From: Tuctoria greenei
Lineage: Eukaryota; Streptophyta; Magnoliopsida; Poales; Poaceae
NCBI GenBank assembly: GCA_036927565.1
Contig: JAYESD010000004.1
Span: forward strand, 166,877,697-166,941,696
DNA: 64,000 nucleotides
Reading direction: 5' to 3'
The position numbers and the translations under genes are program-made. Below the pieces are notes generated by a model that searched no databases, had not been told where the DNA came from, and saw only the letters and a program-made list of their open reading frames with translations. Each line of letters starts with the position of its first letter. Position 1 is the first letter of the stretch. Of this stretch, positions 1 through 11,726 are shown piece after piece.

Positions 1-252
1 TGGATGTTGGAAGGTCTTGATGATCTTGCCGAATCATGGGATAAATCACCGTGTCTTCGTGTCTCCTCGGAAGTTTGCACACTCTTCCTTTCTCGTTACA
101 CTTATGCATTTCATATACCGCAAACTTATTATTCACTTGAATGCATAGGTTGTTTGCATAGAGAATTGGGCTTTTAGTAGTTAAGTTTTTTTTGCTTTAA
201 TTTTTGAAAAGAAGCCCAATTCACCCCCCCTCTTGGGCATTAGATCCTTACA
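1..252 (+). repeat. 5' LTR of the copia element, right-hand part only
   Basis: Near-identical to 10,749-11,000 and ending in the same TCCTTACA. The LTR ends in CA and is followed two bases later by the primer-binding site, which fixes the boundary. The missing left part should be about 1.18 kb, judging from the complete partner LTR. Confidence 0.93.
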
Positions 253-254
253 AT

Positions 255-266
255 TGGTATCAGAGC
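255..266 (+). other. Primer-binding site (tRNA-iMet)
   Basis: TGGTATCAGAGC just inside the 5' LTR is the standard plant copia primer site, complementary to the 3' end of initiator methionine tRNA. It primes minus-strand cDNA synthesis. Confidence 0.93.
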
Positions 267-312
267 AAGGTTGCTCACTGGATCATTCTAGCTTCACCGC
301 TAGAGAGCTAAA

Positions 313-2437
313 ATGGCCACGATTGGGGGTTCGGTTCCCATCTTCGAGGGCAAGAACTTTGCCAATTGGAAAGCACGTATGCATGCTTATCTAGAGGCTA
401 TTGCTCCCAAGGTATGGAAGTGACCCATGCGGGGTTTGGTGAGCATAACTATACAGGTGATCAAATCAAGTGGGATGCAGAGGCTAGAAATGCTATTTAT
501 GAATGCATTAGTCAAGATGTGTTTGCTAGGATTGCTAGCAAAGAAAAGGCTTGTGAAATTTGGGCTTGCTTGATTGAAATTCATGAGGGTCCTTCTCGTG
601 TTAAAGAACTAAAGTATCATATGCTTAAGGCCATATATGACAAGTTCAAAATGCTACCTCATGAAAATGTCAATGAAATGTTTTCTCGCTTGAATGTTCA
701 CATTGAGGAAATTAATGCTCTTGATATTGCTTCTCTTGTCAAGGGACTCATCAACCGCAAGATCCTTATGCTTCTTCCTAAGCCAAAGTACAACATCATC
801 AACTCCATACTTCAAAAGGAATATCTTGATCACATTGAAGTTTCTGAACTTATTGGAGAGATTCACGCTCATGAGATGAGTGTGCTTGGGATGATGGAGG
901 AATCATCTTCAAAGACAATTGCTCTTAAGGCTTCCACTAAAGAACAAATGTCAATAAAAAGAAAGTGATCGAGCCAAGCTCACGTGAAGAAGAGCAAGCA
1001 TCAAGTGAAGATGACGACGATGAGCTTGCATTGATGATGAGAAAATTCTCAGCTTGAACTCCAAGATTGCCAAGAAGGGATACACCTTTGATCCCAAAAA
1101 GAAAGCATTTCTACCAAGAAAATGTGACAACAAGACCTGCTATAACTGTGGTGATCAAGGCCACATCTCCTATGATTGTCCAAAATCGAACAAAATAAGA
1201 GAGAACCACAAGGGAAAGCATCGCAAGCTTGAGGATAGTGAGGATGATGAAGAAGAGGTCAAGACCAAGCCAAGATTCTTTAGGAAGAAGAAGTATGACA
1301 AAGGCAAAAAGGCAAAACTCTTTCCAAAGAAGAGAAAAGATCCGCAAAAGGTGTTCATGTGTGAGGCAAATGAATGGATCACCGACAAAGAATATAGTGA
1401 TGAAGAGAGTGAAGTTGAAGAAGAGAGCTTGGCTGGCCTTGCTATTGACAACAATGATGATTCATCTCTTTGTCCACCTCCCATGTGCTTCATAGCAAAA
1501 GGTAACACCAAGGTATGTGATGACTCTAGCGATGATGAGCTTTCCCCCGATGACTTAGCTTCATTGATAAATGAATACCACACTATCATTAAAAGGGAAA
1601 AGAGTAAGGTCAAGGCTCTTGAAGAAGCTCGTGCTAAGCTCGAGAGTGCTAACCTTGATTTGCTTGACAAGTATGAAAGCATACTTAAGGATCATGACAC
1701 GCTCAAATCTCATATCAAGCAAGTTGAGAAGGATAAGGCTCAAATCAAGCTAGATCATCATGAGCTTGACGTAGCACACCAAACACTCTTGGGAGAGCAC
1801 AATGGGTTAATCCCAAGAGCATCAAGTACTTAACCTTGCTTATGAAGTCCTTGATCAATAATTGAAAACTATAAAGAAATAAACCCTTAATGATAAGGCA
1901 TCTATTGTTTCTCATGCCACTAATGTCTTGCATAAGTCTTTGCCTTTGAAAGAGAATTCTAGGGAGAAGGTTTTGATGGATGAGATTGAAAGTCTCCACA
2001 CTAGTGTGGCAAGACTATCTAAGGGAGAAGTCAAGCACAAAGAAATCCTCTTCCAACAAGCAAAGACCTTCAACAAGAGAGGACTTGGATCCTTCTCGGT
2101 GCGTAACAAAGGAAAGGTGCCCTCACCGGAGCTTAAAACGAGCTTCATCAAGGAAGTTGGTTATTATTGCCAACATTGCGAGGTCACCGGTCACCATACA
2201 AGGGAGTGTCCTCTTCCTAACCGGCCTTATCCAAAATTGCCTACTAACTACAAGTCCACCTTTAATGATCACTATTATCTCTTGAGTAAAGTAGATGGCA
2301 AGGTGAAGGCAAGATTCATTGGCAAGGACATGAAGGGCATGAAGGGGAAGCTTCCCAAGCAACTTTGGGTCCCAAGAACACTTGTATCACACATACGAGG
2401 ACCTAAGTTGGCTTGGGTGCCCAAAATCAAAAAATGA
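313..2437 (+). pseudogene. copia gag (capsid/nucleocapsid), broken
   Basis: The gag start is the ATG at 313, and its first residues (FEGKNFANWKARM) match the UBN2-type gag head. The frame stops at 421-423 and continues in a second frame to 968. It resumes from about 1,054 with a zinc knuckle CYNCGDQGHISYDC (C-x2-C-x4-H-x4-C), an acidic-basic stretch and a long coiled coil to 1,833. It then resumes from about 1,928 with a second knuckle, CQHCEVTGHHTREC. Two knuckles are usual for SIRE-type gag. Gag would package the RNA in a virus-like particle. At least three frame breaks make it non-functional. Confidence 0.88.
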
Positions 2438-2451
2438 ATTCATGTGTGTAG

Positions 2452-2766
2452 GTGAACTACAAGGCCGAAGGAAAGAATTGGGTACTCGATAGCGGGTGCA
2501 CTCAACAGATGACCGGCATTGATGGTATGTTCACCTCCATAGAGAACCCCGACAATCATGAACAAGTCACATTTGGTGATAACTCTAAGGGGAAGGTAAT
2601 TGAGTTGGGTAAGATTGCAATTTCACATGATTTATCTATTTCCAATGTGTTGTATGTTAAGTCACTTAGTTTTAATTTGCTTTCTATTGCACAACTATGT
2701 GATCTTGGACTAACGTGCACCTTTGGCAAGAATTATGTTGTTGTGACTAGTGAAACAAGCAAATAA
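2452..2766 (+). pseudogene. copia aspartic protease
   Basis: The stretch WVLDSGCTQQMTG carries the retroviral-type D-S-G active site at about residue 14 of this open stretch. It is followed by the hydrophobic ISNVLYVKSLSFNLLSIAQL region typical of copia proteases. It would cut the Gag-Pol polyprotein. It is separated from gag by a frame change near 2,437 and closed by a stop at 2,764-2,766, where a functional element reads on into integrase. Confidence 0.88.
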
Positions 2767-2832
2767 CTAATCTTCAAAGGGTTTTGGCATGCACATATCT
2801 ACTTAGTAGACTTCTCCGACCAGGATGCTAGC

Positions 2833-3780
2833 TTGACCACTTGTCTTTTCACCAAGATGAGTTTGGGTTGGCTATGGCATCGACACATCGCTCACATTGG
2901 AATGAGCAAGCTCAAGAAGTCATTCAAGCTCGGGATGGTGACCGGCCTGAAGGATGTCACATTTGAGAAGAACAAGCTCTATAGCGCTTGTCAAGCAGGG
3001 AAACAAGTTGCTTCACACCACTCGATGAAGACAATGGTGTCAACCTCCAAGCCACTTGAGTTGCTCCACATGGACCTCTTCGGGCCGTCCACATATCAAA
3101 GTCCTGGTGGTAATCTCTATTGTCTTGTTATAGTTGATGACTACTCTCGGTATGCTTGGACATTGCTTCTAGGTGACAAGAGTGAAACTCCAGAAGTGTT
3201 CAAGACCTTCGCTAAACGTGCCCAAAGGGAATTTCAAGTTCCCATCATCAAGGTCCGGAGTGACAACGGCACCGAATTCAAGAACTACAACATTGGGGAG
3301 TGGTGTGATCGTGAAGGCGTGAAATATGAATTTTCAGCCACATACACTCCTCAACAAAATGGTGTCATTGAAAGGAAGAACAAGACTCTCATCACTCTTG
3401 CACGAGTAATGCTTGATGACTATGGCACATCTGAGAAGTTTTGGGCTGAAGCAATCAACATGGCGTGCCATGCTGTAAATCGGGTCTATCTACATCGACT
3501 ACTTCAAAAGACCCCGTACGAACTCCTCATTGGGAGAAAGCCCAACATCTCCTATTTCTGAGTCTTCGGGTGCAAGTGCTATATCTACCGCAAGAAAAGG
3601 CTCGGTAAATTTGAAATAAGATGTGATGTTGGTATCTTTCTTGGTTATGCATCAAACTCAGAAGCATATCGAGTATTCAACCAAACCTCCGGTTTAGTTG
3701 AGGAAAGTTGTGATGTTGAGTTTGATGAAACTAATGGCTCCCAAGAGGAGAGTTTTGGTCATGATGAAATAGATGATGAG
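2833..3780 (+). pseudogene. copia integrase (GAG-pre-integrase plus rve core)
   Basis: The HHCC zinc domain starts with LWHRHIAHIGMSKL. Its second half reads YSACQAGKQ where the family has CSACQAGK, so the first zinc Cys has become Tyr. The catalytic D-D-E triad is present in HMDLFGP, VRSDNGTEF and QQNGVIERKN. The frame stops at 3,559-3,561 (TGA after NISYF), where the family continues into VFGCKCYI, so this is a nonsense change. The same frame then reads on to about 3,780 and joins the RT part. It inserts cDNA into the host chromosome. Confidence 0.9.
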
Positions 3781-3795
3781 CCTCTACGAGAAGCT

Positions 3796-4959
3796 ATGAA
3801 GAACATGACCATTGGAGACATCAAGCCTAAAGTTGAGGAGAGCCATGATCAAGGGAGAGCTTCAAGTTCCAACATCAACACATCTATGGCACCTCAAGTC
3901 GACGAAGAAGAAAAAGATGATCCATTGCCGACACAAGATTCACAAGCCACACAACATCAAGAAGAAGAACAAGTCCATGATCAAGTCCAACCACAAGAAG
4001 AGCAACACGCACCGCCAAGTGCTTCACAACCACTTATGAGGCATGGACGCATCTCCAAGGCGCATCCGATTGATCAAATTATCGGAAGTCCGTCAAGGGG
4101 AGTAAGTACACGTTCTCGCCATTTCGCTACGTTTTGTGAGCACTACTCGTTTGTTTCATGTGTAGAACCCACTCACATTGATGAAGCACTCCAAGATCCA
4201 AATTGGGTAGTGGCCATGCAAGAAGAACTCAACAACTTCATCCGCAATGAAGTTTGGGTGTTGGAGGAGCGACCCAAGGACAAGAATGTCATCGGGACAA
4301 AGTGGGTGTACCGCAACAAACAAGACGAGAACGATGTTGTGATCCGCCAGAAGGCAAGACTTGTGGCCAAGGGTTTCTCGCAAGTTGAAGGACTAGACTT
4401 TGGAGAAACATTTGCTCCGGTCGCTCGACTAGAAGCCATCCGTATACTTCCTGCTTTTGCCTCACATCATAATATAAAGATTTATCAAATGGATGTGAAA
4501 AGTGCCTTTATTAATGGTTATATTAACGAGCTTGTCTATGTTGAACAACCTCCCGGGTTCGAAGATCCGAGGAATCCTAATCATGTGTATAGGTTGTACA
4601 AGGCGCTCTACGGGCTCAAGCAAGCACCTAGAGCGTGGTATGAACGACTATGGGATTTCTTGATCATGCAGGGATTCAAGATCGGCAGGGTGGACACTAA
4701 ACTCTTCACCAAAGACATCGATGGTGAACTATTTGATTGTCAAATTTATGTCGATGATATTATTTTTGGTTCAACTAACAAAGCTCTTAGCCATGAGTTT
4801 GGCAAAATGATGTCTAGGGAATTCGAGATGTTGATGATTGGAGAGCTCAACTTCTTCCTTGGATTTCAAAGCAAGCAACTTCGAGAGGGGACCTTCATCT
4901 ATCAAGGAAAATATACCAAGGACCTCTTGAAGAAATTTGAGATGGGATATTGTAGCTAA
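3796..4959 (+). pseudogene. copia reverse transcriptase
   Basis: The first ~110 residues are an acidic, Gln-rich linker. RT follows, with NWVVAMQEELNN, NVIGTKWVYRNK, KARLVAKGFSQ, YQMDVKSAFINGYI and LYKALYGLKQAPRAWYE. The catalytic box IYVDDIIFGS has both Asp residues. These are the classic copia RT blocks (RVT_2). The frame closes at 4,957-4,959 (TAG), shortly before the RNase H linker, so RT and RNase H are separated by nonsense. The catalytic core itself looks intact. Confidence 0.93.
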
Positions 4960-5040
4960 AGAAGTACTCCAACGGCAACAAATTGTCATCTCGACGCGGA
5001 TAAGGACGTTAAACATGTTGACCAATCTAATTACCGTTCC

Positions 5041-5700
5041 ATGATTGGTTCATTGCTTTATCTTACCGCATCTAGGCCCGATATCATGTTTAGTGTATGC
5101 TTGTGTGCTCGCTTTCAAGCGGCACCTAATAAATCGCATTGGAAGGCGGTCTTTAGGATACTTCGGTATCTCAAGCATACTCCAAGTGTAGGCCTGTGGT
5201 ACCCCAAAGGTGCTAAATTCCATCTCTTGGGTTACTCGGATTCGGACTTTGCCGGATGCCGTGTGGATCGCAAGAGTACCTCCGGAGGGTGCCACTTGCT
5301 TGGGCGTTCCCTAGTATCTTGGTCCATCAAGAAGCAAAACTCCATTGCTTTGTCCACTGCGGAAGCGGAATATATAGCGGCCGGTGCATGTTGTGCCCAA
5401 ATCCTTTATATGAATCAAACCCTTTTGGACTTTGGTGTTTAACTTGGTTGTGTGCCTCTCCTTTGTGACAATAAAAGTGCGGTTAAGATTGCTAAAAACC
5501 CCGTTCAACACTCACGCACTAAGCACATTGACATTCGCCATCATTTCTTGTGGGACCATGAAGCTAAAGGAGACATCTCCCTGCAAGGTGTTAGGTCCAA
5601 AGAATATTTGGCGGATATCTTCACTAAACCACTTGATGAGAAAACCTTTTCTAGACTAAGGAGTGAATTAAATGTGCTAGATGCATCAAATGTCATGTAA
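5041..5700 (+). pseudogene. copia RNase H
   Basis: MIGSLLYLTASRPDIMFSV opens the connection region. RNase H motifs follow: GYSDSDFAG, DRKSTSGGC, STAEAEYIAA and, in a part cut off by a stop at 5,440-5,442, CDNKSAVKIAKNP and HIDIRHHF. The pol end is at 5,698-5,700. It removes the RNA strand from the RNA:DNA hybrid during reverse transcription. Two reading stretches are needed to cover the domain, so it is broken once inside. Confidence 0.9.
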
Positions 5701-7050
5701 GTTGCCATGGTCATGTAAGAATACATCACATATAGGTCTTGTCTAACTTTCAAAGGATATGGGCGAGCAAGGGTTAGCTTGGGATGGCGGTTATTTTGGG
5801 TATCCCCAAGACTTGGAGAATGGCTCTCCCTGAAGAAGCCTTTGAAAGGTTCAAATTTGGCAAGATAGATTTAATTTATGTCTTGCATGATGCCTACCAT
5901 ATAGACTTGCACTCACATTTAATATCCTGCATTAAAAATTGTTTGGCATTGCATACGGTAGATTGTCACAAAGGGGAACCCAATTCATGAGAAAGAGACT
6001 TGTTTGGAATGCAATATCTCAACTCATATGATGTGGAAAGAACAAAGTGTTAGGTGCCTAAAGGAACATGCTTTAAAGAGATATAAGTCTTCATCCTCTA
6101 GCTCACAAAGCATGAGCCTTACATTTTATTTGGATTTTTCCTTGTTGGTCTTTCCGGTGTTCTATTTGCTTTAGCGCTTAGCCAAGTTATTGGAAAATAG
6201 CATTAAAGTCTTTTTGAGGGGTTAGGGGTTGCCCAAAAAGTCCTAATACTCGTGTTTCTCTTTGTTTGTTTAAGTCAAAGGACATATATGGGATTTTGCT
6301 GATCTTTTGTAGTCATTGGATTATCTGATGCTTAGGGCAGAAGCATCATCGAATCAGTTTGTTCTTAAGTGCAAGGGTCAGCTCAGACAGGAAGTCAAAT
6401 CAACCGATGAGTTCATTCTGAGAAACATCAGAGCATCCTATGTTCACATTTCTGGAGTTGTGCCAAATTCAACCGATGATAATCGTTTCCACGTCGGATC
6501 ATCCGATGCTGAGGGTGCCTCTGGAATAACCTTACTGTACCACTCGACTGATGCACCTCTCAACTAACGTCAGACCATCCGATGTTAAAAATCAAACTAG
6601 GGTTCGGGCACCACCTATTTAGCGCCTCTTCGTTTCTTCTCTTCTCTCTCCCTGACGCCACACTCCTCGCCCAGCTGCCGCCCGCCATTGCTGCCCCACT
6701 CGCCGTCGCCACCCCACTCAGTGCTGCACTGCCGCCCTCTGCTCCGCCGCCGGCCTCTGCGCCACTAGCGCCGCCACTCATTGCGCTCCGGCCGCTGCCG
6801 CACTCCCTCAACACCGCGCCGCCGCCCTCTGTGCCATCGTGCCGCCGCCCTCAGTGCCCTTGCGCTCTGGCCGCCGCCGCACTCCCTCAACACCGCCGCC
6901 GCCCTCAACGGTCGCCATGCTCCCCGTCGTGCCGCCGCCCCTCTTCGCCGCTAGGGTTCGCCCGGCCGCATGCCATCACACATTCGCCATTCGCTGTCGT
7001 CAACCATATCCCATGATCGCATCTTCGTCGCCATCCCTCTCCTCCTCAAG
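5701..7050 (+). other. Spacer and GC-rich leader between pol and third ORF
   Basis: Nothing in 5,701-6,300 looks coding. From 6,316 to 6,590 the sequence carries repeated ATCCGATG / CCGATGAT-like words that also fill the U3 part of the LTR. Next comes CTATTTAGCGCC (about 6,616), a TATA-like word, a C/T-rich stretch, and a GCCGCC-rich leader (6,650-6,990). The pattern looks like a promoter plus 5' leader for the third ORF. That is inference from layout only. Confidence 0.5.
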
Positions 7051-9230
7051 ATGGGTCGTGACAAGAAAGGAAAGGGAAAGGCCATTGAGGAGCTGGCAGC
7101 TAAGAAGCAAAAGCTGTCGAAAGAGATGAAGCAAGCTCGACAAGATGAGATGGCCGCTCGCGCCGCTGAGGAGCGTGAGCGTGGCCGAGGAGGATCCCTG
7201 AGGATTCAGAAGGCCAGACAGAGGCAGCCACAACAGACAGAGGAGACAGAGGATCCTGAGGTGCCGCTTGTTCGCCGGCGCTCAGTCGGGATCCGTGGAG
7301 GTCATCTAGCTACAACCCCAAGACATAGACCTTCTGCAGCTGAGCTTCGGGAGGACAGAGCGGCCGAGAGAGCAATCTATGAGATGGACACCAATGTCCG
7401 GGTTGGTGAGGGTGTCCGCCTGACTGACTACAAAAAATTTAAGGAAAAGCAGCTCAGGAAGCTTAGATGGAGCATTCTGCTTGAGGAGTGGTTCCCGCAG
7501 CCCAGAGAGCCACTTGTGGACAGCCGCTTCTCGACCCTGACACAGGCATTGCTGTATGAGACTTACAGACGTTGGGGCCATAAGCTTTTCCAGCACAACT
7601 TCCTTGACTGGGATCATCTCGCACTTGCAGCCGGGACTGAGATTCGCCTTTTCCTGGAGAGGTACATAGGGCTAGTGGAGCTAATGTCTTTCCAGCGGAG
7701 TGCCTACATGGAGGATTGGGTCCAAGTTTTCTATGCCACACTCTATGTTTCAGAGGGCCGCAGATCCATTGATTTTATGTTCATAGGCCAGCATCACCAT
7801 ATGACTCAACAGACCTTGGGATAGCTGCTAGGCGTGGATCTCCATGACACCTGCCTCATGAGTTAGTATATGGACAGGCTGACCCACCGAGGAGGCCGCT
7901 CATTGGAGGTGTGGCACCATCTTTTGAGGAGATTCGGTCACTGTTTGCTCAGCCCTTCTCACCTGACCAGCCTAGGGTACCTGCTCTACTCACTCCGGCT
8001 GCGTGCACTATTCACCTTGCCTTGCGCCGCACACTACTACCCAGGTCCGGATACCTTGAGGGCTTCACCAGTCTGCAGCAGACCCTCCTGTTCTATGTCA
8101 TGAACGGGATGCAGTTTGACATCGTGGATATCCTCATTTGTGAGATGGAGGATGTCCTCACAGATGGAGTTGGGATGATGAGACAGCTCATGTTTGGCCA
8201 CTGGATCAGTCACCTGCTCTAACTGTTGGCTCCAGAGGGATCAGCCGTGCGTGACACTCTCACCGACGAGAGCGTCACTAGGTTCGGACAGTACCGTGCT
8301 CCATCTCCTGGAGACCGCCGCCTTGGCCGCCCAGTTGAGCGTCAGGTCTGAGCTCGACTTTCAGAAGAAGACTGGTCAGACCTAGAAAAGGAAGACGAGA
8401 TACTAGCATAGGTTGAGGCTCAGGGAGGGGATCTACATCATATCTGGTTAGAGAGTGACACTAGTGACAGTGTCAAGGAGTACTTCCCACCTCCTCCCTC
8501 ATCTAGGCAGCACGACGCGGAGGCTGGAGGCTCGACTGTACCACCACCACCTACCCCACCTCCAGTGTTTGAGGCACAGGTCTCTCAGCCATCTGAGCTC
8601 ACTTCTCTACTTCAGCAGATGGTTGAGTAGCAACGACAGGATCGGCTTGCAGCTGAGTAGGACAAAGCTGAGCAGGCTGCGCGTCTTATGGAGCTCCAGC
8701 AGCAGCAGCAGGAGATGCAGCGTCAGATAGCCTGCGAGAGGCGAGAGGACACTGACAGGCTCACTGGACTGATTGACCAAATGCATCAGCGTTCTCTTGA
8801 CCAGCAGCAGCAGAGGCAGCAGGCCATGATGGGCATCCTGGGGTTGATCACCAACCTCTACACTCAGACCGGGATTGCCCTGCCCTCACAGCTTCCTGGT
8901 CTAGCTCCAGGTCCGCCTGTTCTAGCACCAGTCTCAGCTCCAGTGCCGACCACACTGATATCGACTATCAGCATGTCACCACTGCTTGCTACAGGCGCAC
9001 CGATTCACTCTCACTTGCCGGCTTTGACACTCTTTCAGCAGAATCCGACTTCGGTTGTCAGTGCCACCCTACCGGCAGTCCAGACTCAGCAGGCACCCTC
9101 AGCACCGACAGCAGCTCCCACAGCACGGGTCTTCTCCACTCCAGCTTCAGTAGCAGCAGGCAGCAGCTCCGATGACAGCACCCCTGACGGCGACCAGTTC
9201 GTCATCACCCTGAGCGCTCAGGATCCTTAG
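7051..9230 (+). pseudogene. Third ORF of SIRE/Maximus element (env-position, unknown function)
   Basis: The ATG at 7,051 opens MGRDKKGKGKAIEELAAKK, a lysine-rich head. A basic, Glu/Arg-rich region follows, then a Trp-rich globular part (LRWSILLEEWFPQP, YRRWGHKLFQHNFLDW). A TAG at 7,822-7,824 interrupts it. It continues, with frame changes, as PSFEEIRSLFAQPF and QTLLFYVMNGMQFDIVD to 8,222, and ends in a Gln-rich coiled coil and a Pro/Ser/Thr tail to 9,230. Grass SIRE/Maximus elements often carry such an ORF after pol. It resembles the 'putative plant transposon protein' type rather than an envelope. I see no signal peptide or membrane segment, so an envelope role is not supported. Confidence 0.7.
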
Positions 9231-9550
9231 GCACTCGGCTTCCCTTTTTGGTGTCTTGATGCCAAAGGGGGAGAAGAGTCAGAGTCAGGGGGAGGGTTAG
9301 CATAGTCCTAGGGGGAGTCCTAGTTGTAGGGGGGTATGTATTTTGGGAGCTTTTGTAATTTGGGAGCATTGCTATTCTTTTGCTATGTTTGAGTATATGT
9401 GTGCCACCTTATTCTCTCATGTTTTATTGATCGTTTTTGAGCCTTCGAGTTTCGTGTGATGAATCTTGTACTTGTTACATATCCTTTTGAGAATCGTATT
9501 CTTAATTTCATTACTGTTATGCTTTACTCGTTGTGTTGTCATCAATCACC

Positions 9551-9564
9551 AAAAAGGGGGAGAT
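9551..9564 (+). other. Polypurine tract
   Basis: AAAAAGGGGGAGAT directly precedes the TGAAAGCATC start of the 3' LTR. It primes plus-strand DNA synthesis. Further G-rich purine tracts at 9,263-9,330 (for example AAAGGGGGAGAAG) look like extra polypurine tracts, which are common in SIRE-type elements. Confidence 0.85.
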
Positions 9565-11000
9565 TGAAAGCATCTAGGCACCCATAAGGTATGATTTCGG
9601 TGATTAATGACAACCGTTGGATATCACTAATAAGTTTGTGGATGCAAGGTCTCTCATATAATTCATCACACTTAATGGACACCATATTTATATCATCTAC
9701 TGCCCATTGGATACAATTGGAGACCCCTCAACAAACTATTTTACGAGGTCAATCGATTTTCATGAAGACTAAAAGAAAAAGCACATATGTCAAAATTATT
9801 CCATCAAAACTGATAGCACTCGAGACTTGGTCGTCATCAGAAGAACATTTCAAACCAATATCTAAGAGGTCACTCGAACAAATTCCAAAAGAATCACTTA
9901 GAACAACTCGAAGCAGACAAAATCTACTCATCGGATCATCTGATGTATCCAGAAAAGACTACATCGGTCGAGTTGGCTCAACAGCAGAAAAAGACCTCAG
10001 ACTTAGGTATACACCGGATCATTCGATGATGAAGCAAGTGTTACATCAGTCGATCATTCCAGTAAGCAATTTCCCTGGACCTAGTGTAACACCGGACCAT
10101 CCGATGTACAATTACAACACATCGGTCAATCATTACAGTAAGCATTATTTCTGGACCATTCTGGATCAAGTGTCACCGGATTATCCGATGTACAGGTGTA
10201 GACAACATCGGTCGATCAACGGTCATATCTAACACAGTGACCTCGGCTAATTTTTATTCGACCGATGACAACTGAAGGGAGAACATCGGATCATCCAGTG
10301 TTTGCAGAATAGTGATGTCAGCCTACTTTTCCAACAGCTATCTCGTGGAAGATGGCTATTTATACCCCTTCAACCAGTCATTTCGATAAGTCATGATGCC
10401 CAGAGCTACTCTACACATTACCAAGCATTCAAGACATTGAGCAACCACTTCCACATCATTTACACCACTTGTACACCAAGAGATAGGCTAGAAATTGCTA
10501 GAGATCATGCTTGTGTGCTTCCATTCTTGGTGATTGGAGTCTCTAGTCTAGTGAGAGCTGTAAGGGAGTGTCTCTTGGTGATTGCATTTACCGTGTAATA
10601 GTCTGTGATTGGAGAGATCCTTCCGGAGCTTGCCAAGTCGGTTGTGGAAGCCCGTAAGATCAAAATTGTACAAGGCTTGAGCTCCACCTTGCCGGAGATG
10701 GTGAACGGAGACTCTTAGTGAAGATCCCCGGTCTCGGTGACTTGGGAGTGGATGTAGGAAAGTCTTGATGATCTTGCCGAACCACGGGATAAATCACCGT
10801 GTCTTCGTGTCTCCTTGGGAGTTTGCACACTCTTCCTTTCCCGTTACACTTTTGCATTTCATATACCGCACACTTATTATTCAATTGAATGCATAGGTTG
10901 TTTGCATAGGGAATTGGGCTTTTAGTAGTTAAGTTTTTTTGCTTTAATTTTTGAAAAGAAGCCCAATTCACCCCCCCCTCTTGGGCATTCGATCCTTACA
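9565..11000 (+). repeat. 3' LTR of the copia element (1,436 bp, complete)
   Basis: It starts TGAAAGCATCTAGGCACC after the polypurine tract and ends CCTTACA, matching the 5' LTR end. The U3 part (about 9,930-10,310) holds repeated, partly palindromic words such as CCGGATCATTCGATG, CCGGACCATCCGATG and CCGGATTATCCGATG, interleaved with ACATCGGTCGATCA-like words. A TATA-like GGCTATTTATACCCC lies at about 10,352. Confidence 0.93.
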
Positions 11001-11049
11001 CCTGGGCAAACAAAAAAGTGGGGTGCTGGTTGACAATAAACATAATAAG

Positions 11050-11085
<36 letters not shown>

Positions 11086-11726
11086 CTATTTTATAAACTT
11101 CACTGTTTCTAATCATATCATAATATGAAGCTAAAATACAAAAAAATGTCTCTAGATCATTTAAAACATTTCTTTCTAGTAGTTCTAGATGAAAATTCGG
11201 TAAAAATAGAGTTAATATCAATTTCATCCAACAACATTAACAAAACGAGTAGCCTAGTGGCATCACAAATGTGACAGATGACATATACCAAAATACGAGA
11301 TTGAATCACAGTCACGATAATTGGCAGAAGAGAATACGAGATTAGGTCACGGTCCTGCAAGCTGGCAAACAAGAATACGAGATTGGATCAAGATTGTGGT
11401 AGCCAGCAAATGAGAACATGAAATCATTGATGTTCCGTTCAGGAGAATACTCGAGACGGTGGCGTGGAGCTGCTCTACCTCTGCATGGCCATGGTTACTG
11501 TTGGAGGCTCATTTCTATGTCGGGCTGTTCGACAAACTGAGACAAATCTACAGACCAAATTCATTGTATTTGTGGTTTTCATTCTTGGTTCCTTAATGTC
11601 TTAACAGTTATTAAATTTTTTTGTGGAGTTCTATTGCGTGGCTAAATATACACAATAAATCCTGATGGGACCCTTAATTTTTGGGGTCCGGCGGTCGCCC
11701 TTAGACACTGCCCCAGGCCAGCCCTG
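11001..11726 (-). mobile_element. Remnant of a hAT transposon with transposase C-terminus
   Basis: The right edge reads CCCCAGGCCAGCCCTG, the inverse of a hAT-type terminal CAGGGCTGGCCTGGGG. On the minus strand at 11,157-11,230 the frame ends DEIDINSIFTEFSSRTTRKK, which matches the C-terminus of plant ZMYM1/TTF-type hAT transposases. Upstream exons are absent, since only about 350 bp remain between that exon and the terminus. The copia element lies at 11,000, so the other half is outside the window or lost. Confidence 0.6.
11051..11083. repeat. (TA)n microsatellite
   Basis: An uninterrupted run of alternating TA of about 30 bp inside the hAT remnant. Confidence 0.95.

Larger units (their letters stand above)
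1..11000 (+). mobile_element. Ty1/copia retrotransposon, SIRE/Maximus type, 5' end outside window
   Basis: The 252 bases that start the window reappear at 10,749-11,000, so these are the ends of two LTRs. Between them lie, in order, an iMet primer site, gag with two CCHC knuckles, protease, integrase, RT and RNase H. A GC-rich leader, a third ORF and a polypurine tract follow. The protease-integrase-RT order defines Ty1/copia. The long LTR (1.4 kb) and the extra ORF after pol are typical of the SIRE/Maximus lineage. Frameshifts and stops occur in every domain, so it cannot move by itself. I count about 12 substitutions in the 252 bp of shared LTR (about 5%), which suggests an insertion a few million years old at most. 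The target duplication cannot be checked because the left flank is missing. Confidence 0.93.

Noticed and set aside
1170..1682. Ser-rich minus-strand frame opposite gag
   Set aside because: Shadow of the acidic/lysine-rich gag region on the other strand.
6582..7129. Long Pro/Ala/Ser-rich frames on both strands
   Set aside because: They follow from the GCCGCC-rich leader. No domain, and the ATG at 7,051 fits the known third ORF better.
7051..9230. Retroviral envelope gene
   Set aside because: No signal peptide, membrane span or furin-like site. Only its position after pol suggests an envelope.
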